From Hasllibacter sp963833115 (GTDB taxonomy: Bacteria; Pseudomonadota; Alphaproteobacteria; Rhodobacterales; Rhodobacteraceae), in the NCBI GenBank assembly GCA_963833115.1, contig CAWHWS010000001.1, positions 1-64,000 on the forward strand: DNA of 64,000 nucleotides, given 5' to 3'. Below the pieces are notes generated by a model that saw only the letters and a program-made list of their open reading frames with translations, made no database searches and was not told where the DNA came from. Made by a program: the position numbers and the translations under genes. This document shows, piece by piece, positions 55,880 through 64,000 of this stretch. The stretch's first letter is position 1. Every line of letters starts with the position of its first letter.

Positions 55880-57604
55880 TCAGCCCCCGGCGCCGATGAG
55901 GCCCATCGCCTCGAGCTTCAAGAGCACCTGCTGGGCGCAGAAGTCCACGTCGGTGCCTTCGGTCTCGAGGCGCAGCTCGGGATCCTCGGGCACGTCGTAG
56001 GGGTCCGAGATGCCGGTGAACTCCTTGATCTTGCCGGCGCGGGCGAGCTTGTAGAGCCCCTTGCGGTCGCGCGCCTCGCATTCCTCGATGGAGGTCGCGA
56101 CGTGCACCTCCACGAAGGCGCCGAACGCCTCCACGTCCTGGCGCACGTCGCGGCGGGTGGCGGCGTAGGGCGCGATCGGCGCGCAGATGGCGATGCCGCG
56201 GTTCTTGGTGATCTCTGAGGCGACGTAGCCGATGCGCCGGATGTTGAGGTCGCGGTGCGCCTTGGAGAAGCCGAGCTCGGAGGAGAGGTTCTTCCTCACG
56301 ATGTCGCCGTCGAGGAGGGTGACGGGGCGGCCGCCCATCTCCATCAGCTTGACCATGAGGGCGTTGGCGATGGTGGACTTCCCCGAGCCGGAGAAGCCGG
56401 TGAAGAAGACGGTGAACCCCTGGTTGGCGCGGGGCGGGCGGGACTTGCGCAGCTCCTCGACCACGGCGGGGAAGGAGAACCATTCGGGGATCTCCAGCCC
56501 CTCGGCCAGCCGGCGGCGCAGCTCGGTGCCCGAGATGTTGAGGATGGTGACGTTCTCGTGGTCCTCGATCTCGCCCACGGGCTCGTACTGGGCGCGGTCC
56601 TGGACGTAGACCATGTGCTTGAAGTCGAGCATCTCGACGCCGATCTCGTCCTGGTGCCGCCGGAAGAGGTCCTGCGCGTCGTAGGGGCCGTAGAAATCCT
56701 CGCCCGCGGAGTTCTTGCCCGGCCCGGCATGGTCGCGGCCGACGATGAAGTGCGTGCAGCCGTGGTTGCGGCGGATCAGCCCGTGCCACACCGCCTCGCG
56801 CGGGCCGGCCATGCGCATGGCGAGGTTCAGGAGCGACATGGTGGTGGTCGCGGCCTGGTACTGGTCCAGCACCGCCTCGTAGCAGCGCACGCGGGTGAAG
56901 TGGTCGATGTCGCCGGGCTTGGTCAGGCCGACGACGGGATGGATCAGCAAGTTGGCCTGCGCCTCCTTCGCGGCGCGGAAGGTCAGCTCCTGATGCGCGC
57001 GGTGGAGGGGGTTGCGCGTCTGGAAGGCCACGACCTTGCGCCAGCCGAGCTTGCGGAAATAGGCGCGCAGCTCGTTGGGCGTGTCGCGGCGGGCGCGGAA
57101 ATCGTAGTGGACGGGCGGCTGGATGCCGGTGATCGGCCCGCCGAGATAGACCGGGCCGGCCGTCTCGTGGAGGTAGCGCACGGCGGGGTGGGCGCTGTCG
57201 TCGGCGCCGTAGACCGCGCGCGCCTCGACGCCCTTGTCCGGCGTCCAGAGGTCGGTGATCGAGAGGATCGCGAGGATGACGCCCTCGGGGTCGCGCAGGG
57301 CGATGTCCTGGCCTTCCTCGACGCGCTCCGCGAAGGCCTCGGAGACGTCGAGGGTGATCGGGATCGGCCAGAGCGTGCCGTCCGCCAGGCGCATGTCCGC
57401 GACGACGCCGTCATAATCGGCCCGGCCGAGGAAGCCCTTGAGCGGGGCGAACCCGCCGTTCATCAGCAGCTCCAGGTCGCAGACCTGCCGCGCGGTGAGG
57501 TCCCAGGAGGGCAGGTCGGCCGCCTCGCCCTTGAGCTTCTGCGCGCTGTCATGGCTGACGTAGAGTTCGGGGATCGGGGTCAGGTTCGCGGGGGCGGCGG
57601 GCAT
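55880..57604 (-). CDS. sat: Bifunctional sulfate adenylyltransferase/APS kinase
   Basis: A 574-residue fusion. The N-terminal PUA-like and ATP sulfurylase part has NGGFAPLKGFLGRADYDGV, the nucleotide loop FQTRNPLHRAHQEL and VGRDHAGPG. The C-terminal APS kinase has the intact P-loop FTGFSGSGKSTIANAL and LDGDIVRKNLSSELGFSKAHRD with RRIGYVASEI. It turns sulfate into PAPS in one polypeptide. This replaces separate CysD/CysN and CysC. It is a single-gene unit. Confidence 0.94.
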   Translation of the reverse strand: MPAAPANLTPIPELYVSHDSAQKLKGEAADLPSWDLTARQVCDLELLMNGGFAPLKGFLGRADYDGVVADMRLADGTLWPIPITLDVSEAFAERVEEGQDIALRDPEGVILAILSITDLWTPDKGVEARAVYGADDSAHPAVRYLHETAGPVYLGGPITGIQPPVHYDFRARRDTPNELRAYFRKLGWRKVVAFQTRNPLHRAHQELTFRAAKEAQANLLIHPVVGLTKPGDIDHFTRVRCYEAVLDQYQAATTTMSLLNLAMRMAGPREAVWHGLIRRNHGCTHFIVGRDHAGPGKNSAGEDFYGPYDAQDLFRRHQDEIGVEMLDFKHMVYVQDRAQYEPVGEIEDHENVTILNISGTELRRRLAEGLEIPEWFSFPAVVEELRKSRPPRANQGFTVFFTGFSGSGKSTIANALMVKLMEMGGRPVTLLDGDIVRKNLSSELGFSKAHRDLNIRRIGYVASEITKNRGIAICAPIAPYAATRRDVRQDVEAFGAFVEVHVATSIEECEARDRKGLYKLARAGKIKEFTGISDPYDVPEDPELRLETEGTDVDFCAQQVLLKLEAMGLIGAGG

Positions 57605-57678
57605 GGCGTCTCTTCTCGGTGGCGGTCCGCGTGCCCCATCGCGCCTTTGCCGGCCGATGCCAACCCGGCGTGGCCACG

Positions 57679-58692
57679 CTACTCCGCCGCCGGGACCTCG
57701 GCGCCGTAGCCCAGGGGGGCGGTCTGGCGCCGCTCGGGGCCGGCGCCGTCCTGCCCCCGCTTAGCGAGGAAGCGCTCGGCCTCGAGCGCGGCCATGCAGC
57801 CCATGCCGGCGGAGGTGACGGCCTGGCGGTAGACGTGGTCGGTGAGGTCGCCGGCCGCGAAGACGCCGGGGATGGAGGTGGCGGTCGAATCGGGCGCGGT
57901 GACGACGTAGCCGCCATGGTGCGTCTCGAGCTGGTCCGCGACGAGGGCGCTGGCGGGCGCGTGGCCGATGGCGACGAAGACGCCGGCGCAGGGCACCTCG
58001 CGCGTGGCGCCGCTCTCGCGGTGGGCGAGGCGCACGGCGGTGACGCCCTTGGGGTCGGCGCCTCCCAGCACCTCGTCCAGCACGTGGTCCCAGATCACCT
58101 CCACCTTGGGGTGCTTGAAGAGCCGGTCCTGCAGGATGCGCTCGGCGCGCAGCGCGTCCCGGCGGTGCACGAGCGTGACCTTGGCGGCGAAGTTGGTGAG
58201 GAACAGCGCCTCCTCGACGGCGGTGTTGCCGCCGCCGATCACCACGACGTCGCGGCCGCGGTAGAAGAACCCGTCGCAGGTCGCGCAGGCGGAGACGCCG
58301 AAGCCCTTGAAGGCCTCCTCCGAGGGCAGGCCGAGCCATTTGGCCTGCGCGCCCGTCGCCAGGATCACGGCGTCGGCGGTCACGGCCGCGCCCGAATCGA
58401 GCGCGGCGCGGAAGGGGCGGGCTTCGAGGTCGATGGACGAGACGTGGTCCGAGACCACCTCGGCGCCGGTCTCGCGGGCGTGCGCCTCCATCCGGACCAT
58501 CAGGTCGGGGCCCATGACGGAGGAATCGCCCGGCCAGTTCTCCACGTCCGTGGTGATGGTGAGCTGCCCGCCGGGCTGGATCCCCTGGATCAGGAGCGGG
58601 TCCAGCATGGCGCGCGCGCCGTAGATCGCGGCGGTGTAGCCGGCCGGGCCGGAGCCGACGATCAGCAGCTTGACGTGTCGGGTGTCGGTCAT
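57679..58692 (-). CDS. trxB: Thioredoxin reductase
   Basis: A 337-residue FAD/NADPH disulfide reductase. FAD is bound by LIVGSGPAGYTAAIYGARA, the redox motif is CATC in ACATCDGFFYRGRDV, and NADPH by VIGGGNTAVEEALFL. GVFAAGDLTDHVYRQAVTSAG closes the FAD site. The Lrp-type regulator is divergent from it with 126 bases between. Confidence 0.96.
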   Translation of the reverse strand: MTDTRHVKLLIVGSGPAGYTAAIYGARAMLDPLLIQGIQPGGQLTITTDVENWPGDSSVMGPDLMVRMEAHARETGAEVVSDHVSSIDLEARPFRAALDSGAAVTADAVILATGAQAKWLGLPSEEAFKGFGVSACATCDGFFYRGRDVVVIGGGNTAVEEALFLTNFAAKVTLVHRRDALRAERILQDRLFKHPKVEVIWDHVLDEVLGGADPKGVTAVRLAHRESGATREVPCAGVFVAIGHAPASALVADQLETHHGGYVVTAPDSTATSIPGVFAAGDLTDHVYRQAVTSAGMGCMAALEAERFLAKRGQDGAGPERRQTAPLGYGAEVPAAE

Positions 58693-58818
58693 GGGCGCCT
58701 CCGGGATGCGGGGGCAGACCTAGGCCCTCGGGCGGCGGGCGGAAAGGGCGGGGACGTTGCGCGCGCGCGGGGCGGGGGATACGCCCGGGCGCATCCCGCA
58801 CCCCGCCCCGGAGGGCCG

Positions 58819-59343
58819 ATGCCCGGCGCCCGCCTCGATTCGATCGACCGCCGGATCCTCGCCGAGCTGCAGGCGGACGGGCGCATGACCAACGTGGAGC
58901 TCGCGCGCCGCGTCGGGATCAGCGCGCCGCCCTGCCTGCGCCGGGTGCGGGCCCTGGAGGAGCAGGGATACATCCGCGGCTATCACGCCGACCTGGACGC
59001 GCGCAGGCTCGGCTTCGAGGTGCGGGTCTTCGCGATGGTGGGCCTGCGGCGGCAGGCGGAGGCGGACCTCACGGCCTTCGAGGACCGCTGCCGGGCCTGG
59101 CCCCTCGTGCGCGCGTGCCACATGCTCAACGGGGAGGTGGACTTCCTCCTCGACTGCGTGGCGCCGGACCTGCCGGGGTTCCAGGCGTTCCTCACGGGCG
59201 AGCTCCTGACGGCGCCGAACGTGGCGAGCGTCAAGACGCTCCTGGTGATCCGGGCGGCCAAGGGGGCGCCGGGCGTGCCCTTCGAGGTCGCCCAGGCCGG
59301 CGCGGCCGCGGATCAGGGCGCGGTCGCCCGGACGGCGGATTAG
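58819..59343 (+). CDS. Lrp/AsnC-family transcriptional regulator
   Basis: A 174-residue regulator. The HTH is LDSIDRRILAELQADGRMTNVELARRVGISAPPCLRRVRALE in part; the ligand-binding RAM domain starts GYHADLDARRLGFEVRVFAMV and has ACHMLNGEVDFLLDCVAPDL. It is longer at the C-terminus than the usual 150-160: the last residues come from a 17-base direct repeat shared with the end of the convergent pgeF gene. It is divergent from trxB and may control it, as in other Rhodobacterales (inference). Confidence 0.92.
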   Translation: MPGARLDSIDRRILAELQADGRMTNVELARRVGISAPPCLRRVRALEEQGYIRGYHADLDARRLGFEVRVFAMVGLRRQAEADLTAFEDRCRAWPLVRACHMLNGEVDFLLDCVAPDLPGFQAFLTGELLTAPNVASVKTLLVIRAAKGAPGVPFEVAQAGAAADQGAVARTAD

Positions 59344-59361
59344 CGCGCGGTCGCCCGGACG
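59318..59361. repeat. 17-base direct repeat across two convergent gene ends
   Basis: GCGCGGTCGCCCGGACG occurs at 59318-59334 (end of the Lrp gene) and again at 59345-59361 (end of pgeF), 27 bases apart. The two stops overlap in between (TTAG at 59340-59343). One copy probably arose by a short tandem duplication that lengthened the Lrp tail. Confidence 0.75.
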
Positions 59362-60107
59362 ATGGAGACGAGGCGCCCGTAATCGGCCTCCTGCCGGTGG
59401 ACCGACCGGCGGTAGCTGTAGAACCGCTCGGGGTCCGAATAGGTGCAATGGCCGGTCCAGCGCGCCTCGATCCCGGCGGCGGCGAGCCGGGCCAGGACGT
59501 AGGCCGGCAGGTCGAACTGGAACTTCTCGCCGGCGCCGGGGCGGAAATGGCGGCCCGCGGCCTCGTCATGGGCGCGGAAGCGGGCGCGGAACTCGGGGCC
59601 GACCTCGTAGGCATCGGGGCCGATCGTGGGGCCGAGGACGGCGCGGATGCGCGGCGCCTCCGCGCCCAGGCGGATCATGGCGCCGACGACCGCCTCCAGC
59701 ACGCCGGTGAGCGCCCCGCCCCACCCGGCATGGGCGGCGGCCGCGACCCCGGCGGCCGGGTCCGCGAGCAGGACCGGGCCGCAATCGGCCGTCAGGATGC
59801 CCAGCGCGACGTCCGGGCGGGCGGTGACCATCGCGTCGGCGCGGGGGGGCTCGGCGGGCGGGTCCGCGATGATGGCGACGTCGGCGGAATGGACCTGATG
59901 GACGGAGACGAGCGCGGCGGGCTCGACCCCCATGGCGCGGGCGGCGGCGGCGCGGTTGAGGGCGACGATGTCGCGCTGGTCCGAGGAGCCGAAGCCGCAG
60001 TTGAGCCCGTGGAACACGCCCGAGGAGGCGCCGCCGCGGCGGGTGAAGAACCCGTGCCGGACCGGCAGGGCGGGGTCGGTGATCCAGTCGGGGCGCAGCG
60101 AGGTCAT
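59340..60107 (-). CDS. pgeF: Peptidoglycan editing factor PgeF (YfiH, laccase domain)
   Basis: A 255-residue protein. It has HGFFTRRGGASSGVFHGLNCGFGSSD, the metal Cys in ILTADCGPVLLAD and the His in AAAHAGWGGALTGVLEAV, read in short blocks. The family oxidises phenols in vitro and removes wrongly built UDP-MurNAc-Ser in vivo. The ATG overlaps the midA-type gene stop (ATGA), a conserved order with lgt. Confidence 0.92.
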   Translation of the reverse strand: MTSLRPDWITDPALPVRHGFFTRRGGASSGVFHGLNCGFGSSDQRDIVALNRAAAARAMGVEPAALVSVHQVHSADVAIIADPPAEPPRADAMVTARPDVALGILTADCGPVLLADPAAGVAAAAHAGWGGALTGVLEAVVGAMIRLGAEAPRIRAVLGPTIGPDAYEVGPEFRARFRAHDEAAGRHFRPGAGEKFQFDLPAYVLARLAAAGIEARWTGHCTYSDPERFYSYRRSVHRQEADYGRLVSIVRATAR

Positions 60108-61183
60108 GGCGCCGGAGCGTGGCCCCCTTCGGGCGCGAAGGGAAGGCCGGGCGGCGCGGGCAGCCCGGGCGAGACGAGGGCGAGCGCCTTGAAGAGGCGG
60201 CCCATCGCGTCCGGGTGGGTCAGGCGGCGATGGGCGGCGACGTGGGAGTCGAGCGCCGCTCCGGCGAGGCCGGCGGCGAGGGCGCGGGCGCGCGCGGTGA
60301 TGCCGAGCCGTTCGAGGAACACGCCCTGGGGGGTGAGCGCGCTGTGCGGCAGGCCGGCGGCCTCGGCCAGCGCCTCGAAGTCGACATGGGCGGTGAGGTC
60401 GGCCTCGCCGGGGCTGGCCAGCGGGTCCTCGGGGGCGTGGGCGCGCAGGGCCTGGAGCGTGTTCCCAAGGCTGCGCCAGTCGCCGTAGTCGACGAGGAGC
60501 GCGAGGCCGGGGCCGGCGCGCAGGCGGGCCGAGAGCGCGCGCATCACCGCGTCGGCGGCGGGGCGCGATTCGACCACGTCCCCATCCGCCGTGTCCGCGA
60601 GGCGGTGGTCCAGCGCCGGCAGGGGCGCGGCGGGGCCGAGGCCGAGGCGCAGGGCGCCCCCCTCCAGCCCGACGGTGCGCGCGCGCCAGCCGGCGCCGTC
60701 ACGGACATGGGCGCGGATCGGCAGGGCGTCGAAGAACTCGTTTGCGATCAGGAGGGTGGCGCCGGGGGGCACGTCCTCCAGCCGGCCGTGATGCGCGGCG
60801 GCCGGCACCGCTCGGGATTGCGCGGCGCGCAGGGTGGGCGAGGCCTCGATCAGGTGGACGCTCGGCGCCAGACCCGGCACGCGCGCCATCACCCGCAGGG
60901 CGTCGGCCATGAGGGTGCCGCGGCCGGGACCGAGCTCGATCAGGCGCACCGGGCCGGGGCGACCGGCCGCCTCCCACCAGGCCGCCAGGCAGGCGCCGAT
61001 CAGCTCGCCGAACATCTGGGAGATCTCGGGCGCGGTGGTGAAGTCGCCCGCCGCGCCGAAGGGATCGCGCGTGGCGTAGTAGCCGTGCGCGGGGTGCATC
61101 AGGCAGTCGGCCATGTAGTCCGACAGGTCCATCGGCCCGTCCGCGGCGATGCGCGCCGCCAGGAGCCGCGCGAGCGGGGTCAT
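60104..61183 (-). CDS. MidA/NDUFAF7-type SAM-dependent methyltransferase
   Basis: A 359-residue class I methyltransferase. It begins LDLSDYMADCLMHPAHGYYATRDPFGAAGDFTT (segments: MADCLMHPAHGYY, GAAGDFTTAPEISQMFGE) and the SAM motif is LIELGPGRGTLMADALRV; TLLIANEFFDALPI follows. The mitochondrial homologue methylates an arginine of complex I subunit NDUFS2; the bacterial target is assumed to be similar. It overlaps lgt upstream and pgeF downstream. Confidence 0.92.
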   Translation of the reverse strand: MTPLARLLAARIAADGPMDLSDYMADCLMHPAHGYYATRDPFGAAGDFTTAPEISQMFGELIGACLAAWWEAAGRPGPVRLIELGPGRGTLMADALRVMARVPGLAPSVHLIEASPTLRAAQSRAVPAAAHHGRLEDVPPGATLLIANEFFDALPIRAHVRDGAGWRARTVGLEGGALRLGLGPAAPLPALDHRLADTADGDVVESRPAADAVMRALSARLRAGPGLALLVDYGDWRSLGNTLQALRAHAPEDPLASPGEADLTAHVDFEALAEAAGLPHSALTPQGVFLERLGITARARALAAGLAGAALDSHVAAHRRLTHPDAMGRLFKALALVSPGLPAPPGLPFAPEGGHAPAP

Positions 61184-62082
61184 GCGGCCGGGGCGGCGCG
61201 CCCGCGCAGGGCCAGCGCGATCAGGAGCGCGCCCGCCGCGATCATCGGGAGCGACAGGATCTGCCCCATCGTGAGGCCCCAGGCGCCCAGGTCGAGCGCC
61301 CAGCCGGTGGGGTTGGCGGGGGTCGCGAACTGCGCGTCGGGCTGGCGCACCAGCTCCACCGCGAAGCGCGCGGCGCCGTAGCCGGCGAGGAAGACGCCGC
61401 CGACCAGCCCCGGCCGGCGCAGCGCGCCCAGGCGCGCCAGGACGAGGACGAGCACCCCAAGGACGAGCCCCTCCAGCGCGGCCTCGTAGAGCTGCGAGGG
61501 ATGGCGGGCGCACGCGGTCCCGGCCGGCTGTCCGCAATCCTGCGCGCGGGCGCCGGGGAAGATCACGCCCCAGGGCGCGTCCGTCGGCCGGCCCCAGAGC
61601 TCGGCGTTGACGAAGTTGGCGAGCCTGCCGAGCAGCAGGCCCGGCGGCGTGGCCAGCCCGCCCAGGTCGGCCATCGAGCGCCAGGGCACGCCGTGGCGCG
61701 CGGCGAAGACGCCGACCGCGGCCGCCGTCCCGAGGAGCCCGCCATGGAAGGACATCCCCCCCTGCCAGACGGCCAGGATCTCGGCCGGGTGGGCGAGGTA
61801 GTAGGCCGGCTGGTAGAAGAGGCAGTAGCCCAGCCGCCCGCCCAGGACGACGCCGGCGACGATCCAGGTCACCAGGGGCTCGGCCAGGGCGGGCGCCATC
61901 GGGGACCGGCCGCCCGGCCAGAGTGCGTCCCGCCGGCAGGCCCAGGCGACGAGCAGCCCCGCGATGACGATGCCCGCGATATAGGCCAGAGCGTACCAGC
62001 GCAGGGCGAGGGTCACCGGGCCGAGATCGACCTCCACCAGCGTCGGGGAGAGCGGCGGGAAGGGGATCGCCAGGGGGGGCAT
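61180..62082 (-). CDS. lgt: Prolipoprotein diacylglyceryl transferase
   Basis: A 300-residue inner-membrane enzyme with about seven helices that attaches diacylglycerol to the lipobox Cys. It has LALRWYALAYIAGI, GGRLGYCLFYQP, GGMSFHGGLLG, the signature GRLANFVNAELWGRPTDAPW and ARHPSQLYEA. ATG 62082 (MPPLAIPFPPLSP) is typical; the longer frame runs into unrelated sequence. Its end overlaps the MidA-type gene. Confidence 0.95.
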   Translation of the reverse strand: MPPLAIPFPPLSPTLVEVDLGPVTLALRWYALAYIAGIVIAGLLVAWACRRDALWPGGRSPMAPALAEPLVTWIVAGVVLGGRLGYCLFYQPAYYLAHPAEILAVWQGGMSFHGGLLGTAAAVGVFAARHGVPWRSMADLGGLATPPGLLLGRLANFVNAELWGRPTDAPWGVIFPGARAQDCGQPAGTACARHPSQLYEAALEGLVLGVLVLVLARLGALRRPGLVGGVFLAGYGAARFAVELVRQPDAQFATPANPTGWALDLGAWGLTMGQILSLPMIAAGALLIALALRGRAAPAA

Positions 62083-62172
62083 CGGCGCTCCTCGGACCGG
62101 GCCCCGCGGTTGCGTGGCGGGGCGCCGCGCCCCATATCCGGGCGAGCCGCGCAACGGAAGGGACCGAAGGCC

Positions 62173-62415
62173 ATGCAGACCCGCTCGAAGGTGTTCGACG
62201 ATATCGGCCAGCTCATGACCAACGCGATGGGCGTGGCCCAGGGCGCCCGCGAGGAGGCCGAGAACGCGATGAAGTCGATGCTCGACCGCTGGCTCGCCGA
62301 TCGCGACCTCGTGACCCGCGAGGAGTTCGACGCCGCCCGCGCGATGGCCGCCAAGGCCCGCGAGGAGAACGCCGCCCTCATGGCGCGGATCGAGGCGCTG
62401 GAGGCCCGGTCCTGA
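62173..62415 (+). CDS. ubiK: UbiK-family ubiquinone biosynthesis accessory factor
   Basis: An 80-residue protein. It begins MQTRSKVFDDIGQLMTNAMG (amphipathic helix) and ends in a coiled coil with VTREEFDAARAMAAKAREEN, the YqiC/UbiK/BMFP pattern. It supports ubiquinone synthesis and binds lipids in other bacteria. It is divergent from lgt. Confidence 0.9.
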   Translation: MQTRSKVFDDIGQLMTNAMGVAQGAREEAENAMKSMLDRWLADRDLVTREEFDAARAMAAKAREENAALMARIEALEARS

Positions 62416-62592
62416 GGACGCCTCCGGTGACGGGCGGTGGGCGGCCTGTGGATCGATTTCGCCTTTACACAAGGCGCTGCGCTCCGCACCATATGTGGTG
62501 AGGACGGGTGGCACGCACACCACCCATCACGCGGACGGGCCGGGCGCCAGGCGGGCGCCGGCCCCTCTCCGCCAGCCGCGAAAGGCCGCGCG

Positions 62593-63096
62593 ATGACCCT
62601 CGCAGAGCAGTACCTCCCGACGGAGGACATGCACCCGATCGACATGGTCGAGTCCCTCGCCGAGGCGCAGGACTGGGAGTTCGACCGCATCGACGGCGAC
62701 CAGATCGCCATGGCCGTCGAGGGGCAGTGGCGCACCTATTCCATCACGCTCGCCTGGTCCGACGGCGACCAGACCCTGCGCCTCGTCAGCACGTTCGAGA
62801 TGGAGGTCGCCGAGGAGCGGCGCGCCGACCTGCACGCGCTCCTCAACCTCGTGAACGACCGGGTCTGGACGGGCGCGTTCACCTGGTGGGCGGGGCAGGA
62901 CCTTATGGTGTGGCGCTACGGGCTCGCGCTCGCGGACGCGGGCGGGGCCACGCCGGCGCAGATCGACGCCATGATCGGCACGGCCGTGGGCGCCGCGGAG
63001 CGGTTCTACCCGGCGTTCCAGCTCGCCGTCTGGGGCGAGCGCACGCCGGCGCAGGCCCTGGAGGCCGCCATCGGCGAGGCCTACGGGCGGGCCTGA
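62593..63096 (+). CDS. YbjN domain-containing protein
   Basis: A 167-residue cytosolic protein of the YbjN family: HPIDMVESLAEAQDWEFDRI, the beta-strand pattern YSITLAWSDGDQTLRLVSTF, and LHALLNLVNDRVWTGAFTWW. In Rhodobacterales this gene regularly precedes proC and csaA. The role is unclear. ATG 62593 follows a 177-base gap after ubiK with a short GTGGTG/CACCAC hairpin. Confidence 0.9.
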   Translation: MTLAEQYLPTEDMHPIDMVESLAEAQDWEFDRIDGDQIAMAVEGQWRTYSITLAWSDGDQTLRLVSTFEMEVAEERRADLHALLNLVNDRVWTGAFTWWAGQDLMVWRYGLALADAGGATPAQIDAMIGTAVGAAERFYPAFQLAVWGERTPAQALEAAIGEAYGRA

Positions 63097-63100
63097 TCGG

Positions 63101-63931
63101 GTGACCGGCGCCGCGCCCCCGGGCCCGATGGGCGAGATCGCGGCGCGGGGGCTGGTGCTCCTCGGCTGCGGCAAGATGGGCTCGGCGATGCTGGCGGGCT
63201 GGCTCGCCGGCGGGCTGCCGCCCGGCGCGGTCCACGTGATCGACCCGGCGCCGTCCGACTGGCTGCGGGGCACGGGCGTGCGGCTCGGGGGGCGCGCGCC
63301 GGGCGCGCCGGCCGCCCTCCTCGTCGCGGTGAAGCCGCAGGTCATGGCCGAGGCGCTGCCGGCCGCCGCGGCGATGGGCGGGGGCGGCACGCTGGTGATC
63401 TCGGTCGCCGCTGGCACCACGATCGCCCGGCTCGAGGGGGCGTTCGGCCCCGGCACGCCGGTCGTGCGCGCGATGCCCAACACGCCCGCCGCCATCGGGC
63501 GTGGAATCACCGCGATCGTCGGCAACGGGGCGGCCGGGGAGGCGGGGCTCGCGGTGGCCGAGGCGCTCCTCTCGGCGGTCGGCGAGGTGGTGCGCCTGGA
63601 GGACGAGGCGCAGATCGACGCGGTGACGGGCGTGTCGGGCTCGGGCCCGGCCTACGTGTTCCACCTCATCGAGGCGATGGCGGCGGGGGGGGTGGCCGAG
63701 GGGCTGGACCCGGCGCTCGCGATGCGGCTGGCGGTGGCGACGGTGGCGGGCGCCGGGGCGCTGGCCGCCGCGGGGCAGGATCCGGGGACGCTGCGCGCCG
63801 ACGTGACCTCGCCCAACGGGACGACGCAGGCCGCGCTCGAGGTGCTGATGGACGGCGCCGCGGGCTTTCCCGCGCTGGTCCCCCGCGCCGTGGCCGCCGC
63901 CGCCGCCCGCAGCCGGGCGCTGGCCGGATGA
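63101..63931 (+). CDS. proC: Pyrroline-5-carboxylate reductase
   Basis: A 276-residue NADPH enzyme, the last step of proline synthesis. The Rossmann loop is LLGCGKMGSAMLAGW, followed by AVKPQVMAEALP, VRAMPNTPAAIGRG, GEVVRLEDEAQIDAVTGVSG and GSGPAYVFHLIEAM, and ends with SPNGTTQAALEVL. The GTG at 63101 lies 4 bases after the YbjN stop; an ATG at 63128 is an alternative and would drop nine residues. Confidence 0.93.
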   Translation: MTGAAPPGPMGEIAARGLVLLGCGKMGSAMLAGWLAGGLPPGAVHVIDPAPSDWLRGTGVRLGGRAPGAPAALLVAVKPQVMAEALPAAAAMGGGGTLVISVAAGTTIARLEGAFGPGTPVVRAMPNTPAAIGRGITAIVGNGAAGEAGLAVAEALLSAVGEVVRLEDEAQIDAVTGVSGSGPAYVFHLIEAMAAGGVAEGLDPALAMRLAVATVAGAGALAAAGQDPGTLRADVTSPNGTTQAALEVLMDGAAGFPALVPRAVAAAAARSRALAG

Positions 63932-64000
63932 GCGAGATCGCCTGGGAGGATTTCGCGCGCGTCGACATCCGCGTCGGCCGGATCGTGCGGGCGGAGCCGT
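63928..64000 (+). CDS. csaA: tRNA-binding protein CsaA, N-terminal fragment
   Basis: Only 24 codons are in the window: SEIAWEDFARVDIRVGRIVR and then AEP. The FxxVDIRVGxI pattern is the start of the EMAP/CsaA OB-fold domain. Its ATG overlaps the proC stop (ATGA). The gene continues past the right edge. Confidence 0.85.
   Translation, partial: MSEIAWEDFARVDIRVGRIVRAEP

Overview
The window is very GC-rich chromosomal DNA from an alphaproteobacterium, almost certainly order Rhodobacterales (Paracoccaceae/Roseobacter-type). The markers are a separate F1 operon atpHAGDC, short HisG with HisZ next to hisS, hisC followed by a prephenate dehydrogenase, a one-piece Sat-CysC, and small families typical of the group (DUF1489, DUF1150, DUF2125, the TIGR01459 HAD hydrolase, the xdhABC plus BMP-type ABC transporter cluster). 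I cannot name a genus. About 66 genes are supported. They are densely packed, with many 4-base ATGA/GTGA overlaps and several convergent pairs whose ends overlap. I saw no rRNA, tRNA, CRISPR array or prophage.

Layout: 1-1660 holds a cut-off TauE/SafE permease, an AraC-type regulator whose 5' end is a decayed IS1182-type transposase, and about 400 bases with no gene. 1660-11542 (minus strand) is a purine module: xanthine dehydrogenase XdhA/B/C and a nucleobase/nucleoside ABC transporter. 11765-15759 has a VOC protein and the replicative polymerase gene dnaE. 15766-16716 is a low-GC orphan gene followed by a palindromic repeat. 16817-20457 has slyX, hisS-hisZ-hisG and a DUF1489 gene. 20927-26976 has a glycosyltransferase, rpsD, an HxlR/DsbA pair, and hisC-prephenate dehydrogenase-extensin. 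26964-36188 has cell-envelope genes (DUF2125, a MotA/MotB-like pair, an M23 peptidase), ChaC, clpA and gloB. 36252-42133 has a methyltransferase and the F1-ATPase operon. 42181-48127 has prs, two small metabolic genes, YcgN, ribF, a HAD phosphatase and a manganese pyrophosphatase. 48266-50360 is groESL with a CIRCE operator and a clear terminator. 50437-64000 has PRC-barrel, transporter and lipase genes, purEK, YdcH, a small heat-shock protein with DUF1150, sat-cysC, trxB, an Lrp regulator, pgeF-midA-lgt, ubiK, a YbjN protein, proC and the start of csaA.

Most genes are core housekeeping. The unusual material is: (1) a GC-rich palindromic repeat found in frame inside xdhA and dnaE and at the stop codon of hisG; (2) the low-GC orphan protein at 15766-16716, which combines a HEPN-like R-x4-H motif with a C-terminal LprI-like (DUF1311) segment; (3) two copies of an about 50-base ATGCGCAT element beside unrelated genes; (4) an exact four-fold 28-residue repeat in the coiled coil of the MotB-like protein; (5) the AraC/IS1182 chimera. 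Homology calls rest on reading the translated sequences; no database search was run.
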